Shown here piece by piece: positions 4,950-10,450 of a stretch of 10,450 nucleotides of DNA (the stretch's first letter is position 1; each line of letters starts with the position of its first letter). The DNA is taken from the NCBI GenBank assembly GCA_030040815.1, contig JASHSZ010000305.1, positions 1-10,450 on the forward strand, given 5' to 3'. The position numbers and the translations under genes are program-made. The notes beneath the pieces were generated by a model. That model made no database searches and was not told the origin of the DNA. It saw nothing but the letters and a program-made list of their open reading frames with translations. Source of the DNA: Streptosporangiaceae bacterium (lineage in GTDB: Bacteria; Actinomycetota; Actinomycetes; Streptosporangiales; Streptosporangiaceae).

Positions 4950-5075
4950 ATGGTCTGCCGTAGTTGCCGGGCTCAGCAGCACGAGGAGTGTCGCGGCGGC
5001 AACTGGTGCGACTGCCAGCACCAGCCGCCCGCCCGGCCGACCGACGACCAACTCGGCTGGATCCGCCAGGGCTAG
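4950..5075 (+). CDS. 41-residue Cys/His-rich mini-protein, likely metal-binding
   Basis: ATG 4950 to TAG 5075 encodes 41 residues with five cysteines (3, 6, 14, 20, 22) and histidines at 11 and 24 in a pattern CxxC-x4-H-x2-C-x5-CxC-x-H, including GGNWCDCQHQ. This spacing suggests a small zinc or Fe-S binding fold; the last 17 residues (PPARPTDDQLGWIRQG) look like a tail. AGGA at 4939-4942 lies 7 bases before the ATG, and the gene begins 15 bases after the wbl stop, so translation from one mRNA is likely. A 12-bp hairpin follows 34 bases after the stop. I recall similar short Cys-rich hypothetical proteins in actinobacteria but no function. It is below common gene-finder size cut-offs. Coding status rests on composition, ribosome site and context. 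Confidence 0.72.
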   Translation: MVCRSCRAQQHEECRGGNWCDCQHQPPARPTDDQLGWIRQG

Positions 5076-5109
5076 CTGCCCGGCCTATACCAGTCCACCG
5101 CGGGACGAG

Positions 5110-5137
5110 GCACCTTGTGACTTGCGTCACAGGGTGC
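5110..5137 (+). terminator. 12-bp hairpin with an embedded perfect CRP-type palindrome
   Basis: GCACCTTGTGAC pairs with GTCACAGGGTGC around the loop TTGC (one U-G pair), a good terminator for the wbl/mini-protein unit. Inside it TGTGA-CTTGCG-TCACA (5116-5131) is a perfect match to the CRP consensus and also fits the GTG-N6-G-N-CAC pattern reported for Streptomyces Crp. It lies about 87 bases upstream of cysH, so it may instead, or also, be an operator for that gene. The sequence alone does not separate the two roles. Confidence 0.65.
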
Positions 5138-5217
5138 TTGCCGGTTCTCGGCCGGAAGCGGGCGAACCCGATAGGCTGCCAGAGCCGGTCGACCGTCGCG
5201 AGGAGGACCTCAGCCAG

Positions 5218-5892
5218 ATGGAGAGGCTAGCCGCGCAAGCCGCTGATGCGCTGGCCGGTGCGCCCGCTGACGAGGTCATTGCGTGGGCCGTGCGCACGTT
5301 CGGCCGGCGGATCTGCATCACGTCCTCGATGACCGATGCCGTTCTCGTCAATCTGGTCTCGAGGCACCTGCCCGGCATCGACGTCCTCTTCCTGGACACC
5401 GGCTATCACTTCCCGGAGACGCTGGGGACTGCAGACGCCGTCTCCGCCGTGTACCCGGTCAACCTGGTCACGGTCACGCCGCCGACGACGGTAGCCGAGC
5501 AGGATACCGAGCTTGGCCCGCGGCTGTACAGCCGGAACCCGGATCTGTGCTGCTACCTGCGCAAGGTGGTGCCGCTGGAGGAGGCTCTCGGCCCGTACGA
5601 TGCGTGGTTCACCGGCGTCCGCCGGGAAGAGACCGAGGCCCGCAGCGACACGACGGTCGTCGAGTGGGATGCCAGGCGCGAGATGGTCAAGGTCAATCCC
5701 ATCGTCGAGTGGACGCAGCAGCAGGTCGACGACTACATCGCCGCCAACAACATCCTGGTCAACCCCTTGGTCTTCGACGGCTACCCGTCCATCGGCTGCC
5801 GGACCTGCACGTCCCGAGTGGCCGACGGCGCGGACCCCCGCAGCGGGCGATGGTCGGGCACGGCCAAAAACGAGTGCGGGATTCATTCCTGA
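5218..5892 (+). CDS. cysH: assimilatory adenylyl-sulfate (APS) reductase
   Basis: CysH reduces activated sulfate to sulfite in the cytoplasm, using thioredoxin or a similar donor, on the route to cysteine. In the 224-residue protein the nucleotide-binding region SSMTDAVL (36-43) and LDTGYHFPET (59-68) are followed by GVRREETEAR. The cysteine pairs CC (111-112) and CxxC (194, 197), which hold a [4Fe-4S] cluster, mark it as an APS-type enzyme rather than a cluster-free PAPS reductase. The catalytic cysteine is in the terminal ECGIH (C220). ATG 5218 is preceded by AGGAGG at 5201-5206 (11-base gap, slightly long). The open frame runs 96 bases further upstream, but that part has no family similarity and crosses a hairpin. 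No sulfate-activation or sulfite-reductase genes are adjacent in this window. Confidence 0.95.
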   Translation: MERLAAQAADALAGAPADEVIAWAVRTFGRRICITSSMTDAVLVNLVSRHLPGIDVLFLDTGYHFPETLGTADAVSAVYPVNLVTVTPPTTVAEQDTELGPRLYSRNPDLCCYLRKVVPLEEALGPYDAWFTGVRREETEARSDTTVVEWDARREMVKVNPIVEWTQQQVDDYIAANNILVNPLVFDGYPSIGCRTCTSRVADGADPRSGRWSGTAKNECGIHS

Positions 5893-5947
5893 GCCCTGCC
5901 AGGATGGGCTGCGCCCCCGCGGGGTCCTGTTTCCGGCGTCGTCCGAT

Positions 5948-5953
5948 TAGGGT
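5948..5953 (+). promoter_or_regulatory. -10 element for a predicted leaderless aidB transcript
   Basis: TAGGGT is a TANNNT hexamer ending 6 bases before ATG 5960. No Shine-Dalgarno precedes that ATG and no clear -35 was found. It predicts that transcription starts at the start codon. Confidence 0.55.
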
Positions 5954-5959
5954 CGGATT

Positions 5960-7648
5960 ATGAGAACCTCCGGCCGACCTGCGACGCATGCGGTGTTCAA
6001 TCAGGTGCCACCGCTCACGGACTACGACGTAGCCGGCGATCCGGCACTGACTGCGGCCTTGCACCGGGAGGGCGGCGGCTGGGCCGAGCCCGAGCTGCAC
6101 GAGCTTGGCGTGCTGGCGGGAGCCGCCGGCACTCAGGAGCATGCCCGCCTCGCGAACGTGCACAAGCCTGTGCTGCGGACCCATGACTCCCGTGGCTACC
6201 GGCTCGACGAGGTCGAGTTTCACCCCTCCTGGCACTACCTGATGAGCACCGCCGTCAGGCACGGCCTGCACGCCGCGCCGTGGGCGGACGCTCGGCCCGG
6301 AGCGCACGTGGCACGGGCAGCCAAATTCCTGGTGTGGACGCAGGCCGAGGCAGGTCACGGCTGCCCGATCTCGATGACCTATGCGAGCGTTCCAGCCCTC
6401 CGCCACGCTCCGGACCTCGCTGCGAGCTACGCGCCGCTGCTGACGGCGCCGGTCTACGATCCGGGCCTGCGGGTTCCGCTGGCCAAGGCCGGGCTGCTGG
6501 CAGGCATGGCCATGACGGAGAAGCAGGGCGGCTCCGACGTCCGCGCCAATACGACCACCGCGACGCCGACTGATGACGGCAGCTACCTGCTGACCGGCCA
6601 CAAGTGGTTCTGCTCGGCGCCCATGTGCGACCTGTTCCTGGTGCTTGCGCAGGCGCCTGAGGGTCTGACCTGCTTCCTGCTACCTCGCGTGCTCCCCGAC
6701 GGCAGCCGGAATGCCATGTACCTGCAGCGGCTGAAGGACAAGCTGGGCAACACCTCTAACGCCTCCAGCGAGGTCGAGTACGACCACGCGGTCGCCTGGC
6801 GGGTCGGCGAGCCCGGCCGCGGAGTGCCCACGATCATCAACATGGTGAGCGCGACCCGGCTCGACTGTGTGCTCGGCAGCGCCGCGGCCATCCGCCAGGC
6901 GACCGTGATCGCCGCCGACTACGCGCGCCAGCGCCGGTCCTTCGGCGCCACCCTTATCGATCACCCGGCGATGACCAGCGTCGTCGCTGACCTCGTGCTG
7001 GAGTCCGAGGCCGCAACCACGCTGGCCCTCCGACTCGCCGGTGCGGCCGACCGCGCCGCCCGTGGTGCGGCTGCCGAGGCGGCGCTGCTGCGGGTTGCGC
7101 TGCCCGCCGCGAAGTTCTGGGTGTGCAAGCGCACCCCGCTGATCACCGCGGAGGCACTGGAGTGCCTGGGCGGGAACGGCTACGTGGAGGACTACTCGGT
7201 CTTGCCCCGGCTGGTCCGCGACGCCCCGCTCAACTCCATCTGGGAGGGCTCGGGCAACGTCGCCGCCCTGGACGTGCTGCGGGCGCTGAGCAGGGAGCCG
7301 GGCTGCGCCGACGCGCTGCTGGCCGAGGTCGACCTGGCGGCCGACGACGCCAGGATCAGCGCCGCGGCCGACCAGCTGCGCGCGGAACTCAAGGCAGCGA
7401 GCGCCCAGGACGCGCAGGGCGACGCGCGCAGGCTGGCCAGCCAGATCACCGTCACGCTGCAGGCGGCGCTGCTGATCAGGTACGCGCCCGCTGCGATCGC
7501 CGACGCCTTCGCCAGCACCAGGCTGCCGCCTGGAGCCGGCAGCGCGGGCCCAGCGGCGCCGTTCGGCAGCCTGCCCCGCGGTCTTGACCTCCCCGCGATC
7601 CTCGCCAGAGCTGCACCAAGGGCCGATTCCGTCGCTACCGGCAGGTAG
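5960..7648 (+). CDS. aidB: AidB-like acyl-CoA dehydrogenase family flavoprotein
   Basis: The 562-residue protein follows E. coli AidB (541 residues) from end to end. It has an early HAVFNQVPPL (10-19), REGGGW (36-41), RLANV (63-67), FHPSWHYLM (88-96), MTEKQGGSDVRANTT (185-199), GHKWFCSAP (213-221), QRLKDKLGNTSNASSEVE (256-273), AKFWVCKR (384-391), LGGNGY (403-408) and NSIWEGSGN (425-433). AidB is a FAD-containing member of the acyl-CoA dehydrogenase superfamily whose extra C-terminal domain binds DNA. In E. coli it belongs to the Ada response to alkylation damage; its true reaction is unsettled. Residues after ~520 form a Gly/Pro/Ala-rich tail. No ada or alkylation-repair gene is adjacent. 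The gene starts 67 bases after cysH, appears leaderless, and its stop codon is shared with the glgX -10 element. Confidence 0.93.
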   Translation: MRTSGRPATHAVFNQVPPLTDYDVAGDPALTAALHREGGGWAEPELHELGVLAGAAGTQEHARLANVHKPVLRTHDSRGYRLDEVEFHPSWHYLMSTAVRHGLHAAPWADARPGAHVARAAKFLVWTQAEAGHGCPISMTYASVPALRHAPDLAASYAPLLTAPVYDPGLRVPLAKAGLLAGMAMTEKQGGSDVRANTTTATPTDDGSYLLTGHKWFCSAPMCDLFLVLAQAPEGLTCFLLPRVLPDGSRNAMYLQRLKDKLGNTSNASSEVEYDHAVAWRVGEPGRGVPTIINMVSATRLDCVLGSAAAIRQATVIAADYARQRRSFGATLIDHPAMTSVVADLVLESEAATTLALRLAGAADRAARGAAAEAALLRVALPAAKFWVCKRTPLITAEALECLGGNGYVEDYSVLPRLVRDAPLNSIWEGSGNVAALDVLRALSREPGCADALLAEVDLAADDARISAAADQLRAELKAASAQDAQGDARRLASQITVTLQAALLIRYAPAAIADAFASTRLPPGAGSAGPAAPFGSLPRGLDLPAILARAAPRADSVATGR

Positions 7649-7651
7649 GGT
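7646..7651 (+). promoter_or_regulatory. -10 element for a predicted leaderless glgX transcript, overlapping the aidB stop
   Basis: TAGGGT ends 6 bases before ATG 7658, and its first three bases are the TAG stop of aidB. No Shine-Dalgarno is present in the 9-base gap. It matches the arrangement before aidB and the MscS-type gene. Confidence 0.55.
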
Positions 7652-7657
7652 CAACGG

Positions 7658-9790
7658 ATGCATGTCTGGCCGGGAGCTGCCTACCCGCTCGGCGCCACCT
7701 GGGATGGGTCAGGGACGAACTTCGCCCTGTTCTCCGAGGTGGCTGAGCGAGTCGAGCTCTGCCTGTTCGACGACGCCGACACCGAGACCCGGCTGGAGCT
7801 AACCGAGGTCGACGGGTTCGTCTGGCACTGCTACCTGCCGGGTGCCGGGCCAGGCCAGCGCTACGGCTATCGGGTCACCGGCCCGTACGATCCCCGCCGC
7901 GGCCACCGCTGCAACCCGGCCAAGCTGCTGCTCGACCCGTACGGCAAGGCCATCGACGGCGTCGTGCGCTGGGACGACGCGCTGCTTGGCTACCGGACGG
8001 ACGCGCCCGATCAGCCCAGCGGCACTGACAGCGCGCGGTTCATGCCGCGCAACGTGGTGGTCAACCCGTACTTCGACTGGACCGGCGACCGGCAGCTGCG
8101 CACCCCGTATCACCAGACGGTGATCTACGAGGCGCACGTCCGCGGCCTGACCGTCCGCCACCCGCAGGTACCGGCCGAGTTGCGCGGGACCTACGCGGGC
8201 CTCGCCTCGCCGCCGGTGATCGAGCATCTGACCAGGCTCGGCATCACCGCGATCGAGCTGATGCCCGTGCACCAGTCCGTGCCCGAGCGCGAGCTCGCCG
8301 CGCGCGGCCTGACCAACTACTGGGGCTACAACACCATCGGTTTCTTGGCCCCGCACAACGGCTACTCCGGCGCCGCCGAGCCGCACGGCCAGGTGGCCGA
8401 GTTCAAGTCCATGGTCAAGACGCTGCACGCCGCTGGCATCGAAGTCATCCTCGACGTCGTCTACAACCACACGGCGGAGTCCGGCGCACAGGGCCCCACA
8501 CTCAGCTTCCGGGGCATCGACAACGCGGCTTACTACCGGCTGGATGACAACGACCCGTCCCGCTATCTCGACTACACCGGCTGCGGGAACAGCCTCAACG
8601 CGCGTCACCCGCACTCACTGCAGCTGATCATGGACTCGCTGCGGTACTGGACCCTGGACATGCACGTGGACGGTTTCCGGTTCGACCTGGCCGCCGCGCT
8701 TGCTCGCGAGTTGCACGAGGTCGACCGGCTGTCCGCGTTCTTCGAGCTGGTGCAGCAGGACCCGGTGGTGTCCCAGGTCAAGCTCATCGCCGAGCCATGG
8801 GACGTTGGCGCGGGTGGCTACCAAGTCGGCAGGTTCCCGCCGTTGTGGACGGAGTGGAACGGCAAGTACCGGGACACGGTCCGGGACCTATGGCGGGGCC
8901 AGCCGGGTACGCTGCCGGATTTCGCGTCCCGGCTGGCGGGCTCGTCCGACCTGTACGAGACCAGCGCGCGCCGCCCGGTAGCGTCGATCAACTTCGTGAC
9001 CTGCCACGACGGCTTCACGCTCGGCGACCTGGTCAGCTACAACCGCAAGCACAACGAGCTGAACGGCGACGATAACCGGGACGGCACCGATGACAACCGG
9101 TCCTGGAACTGCGGCACGGAGGGCCCGACGGACGCTCCCGCGATCACCGAGCTGCGCGCCCGGCAGGTGCGAAACTTCCTCGTGACCCTGTTCTGCTCGC
9201 AGGGCGTGCCGATGCTGCTGGCCGGTGACGAGCTGGGCCGTACCCAGCTCGGTAACAACAACGCCTACTGCCAGGACAACGAGACCTCCTGGATTGACTG
9301 GGAGGCGGCGGGCAAGCACGCGGAGCTGCTGGAATTCACCTGCTCGCTGATCGCGCTGCGCCGCGACCATCCCGTGTTCCGCCGCCGCAGGTTCTTCAGC
9401 GGTACAGCGCCGGGCAACACTGCCCTCGGCGACATCACCTGGCTGACCCCCGCCGGCACCGAGATGACCGTGACCGACTGGGGCTCCGACGCGCGTGCGC
9501 TCGCGGTGCTGCTCAACGGGGATGCCATCACCGAACCCGGCCCGCGCGGCGAGGCCATCGTCGACCAGAGCTTCCTGCTGCTCTTCAACGCCGCCGACCA
9601 GCCGGTCACCTTCACGCTGCCGGACGCTGGCCAGGGTGCCTGGGCCGTGGTCGCCGACACGGCAAAGCCGGATCCGGCGGCCGGCGACCCGGCGCCGGCG
9701 GAACGCGAGCTCGCCGTCACCGGTCGCGCCGTCGTGGTGTTGCGCGCCGACACCGCCGCCGGACGCGGCCCGGCCAGCACAGCCTCTTAG
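7658..9790 (+). CDS. glgX: glycogen debranching enzyme GlgX (GH13, isoamylase type)
   Basis: The 710-residue enzyme hydrolyses alpha-1,6 branches of phosphorylase-trimmed glycogen or maltodextrin in the cytoplasm. An N-terminal CBM48-like beta domain covers about 1-130 (YPLGATWDGSGTNFALFSE, then GYRVTGPYDP). The GH13 barrel follows with region I DVVYNH (266-271), region II DGFRFD with nucleophile D343, region III IAEPWD with acid/base E379, and region IV TCHD with D451. The typical NNAYCQDNETSWIDW is at 534-548 and a C-terminal beta domain runs to ~697. All catalytic residues are present and the length is normal for the family. It begins 9 bases after aidB but probably has its own leaderless promoter. 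No other glycogen or trehalose gene is in the window. Confidence 0.96.
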   Translation: MHVWPGAAYPLGATWDGSGTNFALFSEVAERVELCLFDDADTETRLELTEVDGFVWHCYLPGAGPGQRYGYRVTGPYDPRRGHRCNPAKLLLDPYGKAIDGVVRWDDALLGYRTDAPDQPSGTDSARFMPRNVVVNPYFDWTGDRQLRTPYHQTVIYEAHVRGLTVRHPQVPAELRGTYAGLASPPVIEHLTRLGITAIELMPVHQSVPERELAARGLTNYWGYNTIGFLAPHNGYSGAAEPHGQVAEFKSMVKTLHAAGIEVILDVVYNHTAESGAQGPTLSFRGIDNAAYYRLDDNDPSRYLDYTGCGNSLNARHPHSLQLIMDSLRYWTLDMHVDGFRFDLAAALARELHEVDRLSAFFELVQQDPVVSQVKLIAEPWDVGAGGYQVGRFPPLWTEWNGKYRDTVRDLWRGQPGTLPDFASRLAGSSDLYETSARRPVASINFVTCHDGFTLGDLVSYNRKHNELNGDDNRDGTDDNRSWNCGTEGPTDAPAITELRARQVRNFLVTLFCSQGVPMLLAGDELGRTQLGNNNAYCQDNETSWIDWEAAGKHAELLEFTCSLIALRRDHPVFRRRRFFSGTAPGNTALGDITWLTPAGTEMTVTDWGSDARALAVLLNGDAITEPGPRGEAIVDQSFLLLFNAADQPVTFTLPDAGQGAWAVVADTAKPDPAAGDPAPAERELAVTGRAVVVLRADTAAGRGPASTAS

Positions 9791-9839
9791 CCGGCCCGGT
9801 TGCCTGGCGACCCGCTCGCGGTCTGGTTGACTGCTGGCC

Positions 9840-10450
9840 GTGCGCCAGATCTTCCCCGTCCAGGGGCCTGATCTCGGGCCTGCCCCGAAACCGACGGCGG
9901 GACCTCTTCCGGCCGTGGTCACCCAGCTCGCGCTCCTATACGGGAACGGAGTCGCCGCGGACCCGGCCGCCGCGAACGCACGCGGCTGGGTGCGGGCGAA
10001 CATGGTCGCGAGCGCAGACGGCGCCGTCACGCTGGAGGGCCGGTCGGCCGGCCTGTCCGGGCCCGCCGACAGGACGGTCTTCAGCGTGCTGCGCAGCCTG
10101 GCCGACCTCGTGCTCGTCGGCGCGGGTACCGCCAGGACGGAGCACTACCGGCCCGTGCGAGCCACCCAGATCTGGCCTGAGCTGCGGGCGGACCGCGCGG
10201 CGCTGCCGCGCATCGCCGTGGTGAGCGCGAGCCTCGACCTGACCGGCTGCGAGCCATTGCTCGCCGTCCCGAAGGGTTCGACGCAGACCATTGTGATCAC
10301 GACCCGCGCAGCGCCAGCGGAGCGCAAGGCCGCGATCGCCAGGGTCGCCAGGATTGTCGAGACCGGAACGGACCAGGTGGACCTCGGCGAGGCGCTCGGC
10401 ACGCTCGCATCCGTGGGCTATCTACGCGTTCTGGTCGAGGGCGGCCCGAT
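9840..10450 (+). CDS. RibD C-terminal-type pyrimidine/dihydrofolate reductase family protein, 5' part
   Basis: An open frame from GTG 9840 runs off the window end; 203 codons are visible. The N-terminus VRQIFPVQGPDL resembles the short MRRLFP-type leader of actinobacterial pyrimidine reductase family proteins. The core matches the RibD_C/DHFR-like fold: GWVRANMVASADGAVT, GRSAGLSGPADRTVF, LRSLADLVLVGAGTARTEHY, then LPRIAVVSASLDL and finally VLVEGGP at the window edge, the conserved EGGP substrate/NADPH-site motif. RibD-type reductases use NADPH to reduce a ribosylamino-pyrimidine in riboflavin synthesis, but stand-alone members often have other or unknown substrates. No Shine-Dalgarno is seen. 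A degenerate hexamer TTGACT 7 bases before GTG sits where a leaderless -10 would be. It is 49 bases after glgX on the same strand. Confidence 0.88.
   Translation, partial: MRQIFPVQGPDLGPAPKPTAGPLPAVVTQLALLYGNGVAADPAAANARGWVRANMVASADGAVTLEGRSAGLSGPADRTVFSVLRSLADLVLVGAGTARTEHYRPVRATQIWPELRADRAALPRIAVVSASLDLTGCEPLLAVPKGSTQTIVITTRAAPAERKAAIARVARIVETGTDQVDLGEALGTLASVGYLRVLVEGGP

Noticed and set aside
5122..5217. Upstream extension of cysH from TTG 5122
   Set aside because: It would begin inside the hairpin loop and adds 32 residues without family similarity; ATG 5218 follows an AGGAGG.
6680..7663. 327-codon minus-strand frame opposite aidB
   Set aside because: Shadow frame caused by high GC; the plus strand carries an end-to-end AidB match.
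8888..10030. 380-codon minus-strand frame opposite glgX and the reductase gene
   Set aside because: Overlaps two well-supported plus-strand genes, spans their intergenic gap, and its translation is low-complexity Gly/Ala/Val/Arg.
1..10450. CRISPR array, insertion sequence, phage or integration site
   Set aside because: No spaced direct repeats, transposase or integrase motifs, or terminal inverted repeats were seen; the Tyr/Gly codon repeats at 3100-3850 are protein low complexity, not an array.

Overview
The window looks like chromosome of a high-GC actinobacterium, probably a soil member of the Streptomyces/Streptosporangiales/Frankia sphere (an inference from gene content; no taxon marker is present). 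The signs are an Lsr2 nucleoid protein, a WhiB-like (Wbl) Fe-S regulator, coding GC of roughly 63-75% in the stretches counted by hand, GTG and TTG starts, long GC hairpins without U-tails as terminators, and several genes that look leaderless. No transposase, integrase, phage gene, CRISPR array, rRNA or tRNA was seen.

Left part (1-2393, all +): the 3' end of a TrkA/RCK-type NAD-binding protein; a 323-base non-coding stretch; a SatP/YaaH-type acetate transporter with a TTG start behind a perfect Shine-Dalgarno; a strong hairpin terminator; and a small MscS-type mechanosensitive channel that lacks most of the usual C-terminal cage. Middle (2401-4144, -): a convergent terminator, a divergent lsr2 with a recognisable promoter, and an unusual 349-residue protein with a compact N-terminal domain of about 75 residues followed by about 270 residues of Tyr/Gly/Asp/Arg-rich disordered sequence. 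Regulatory island (4145-4634): nearly 500 bases between divergent genes, with several perfect inverted repeats and many CTAG tetramers.

Right part (4635-10450, all +): a Wbl gene followed 15 bases later by a 41-codon Cys/His-rich mini-protein gene; a 12-bp hairpin that also contains a perfect CRP-type palindrome; cysH (assimilatory APS reductase); aidB (acyl-CoA-dehydrogenase-like adaptive-response flavoprotein); glgX (glycogen debranching enzyme); and the 5' part of a RibD-C/pyrimidine-reductase-family gene cut by the window end.

There is no single pathway. The genes are mostly separate transcription units for ion and osmotic balance (RCK, MscS), carbon uptake and storage (acetate transporter, GlgX), chromosome organisation (Lsr2), and Fe-S or redox functions (Wbl, CysH). 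The best candidates for undescribed biology are the Cys-rich mini-protein coupled to the Wbl gene and the Tyr/Gly-rich low-complexity protein upstream of lsr2. A third pattern is a repeated TAGSGT-N6-ATG arrangement that predicts leaderless transcripts for three genes.
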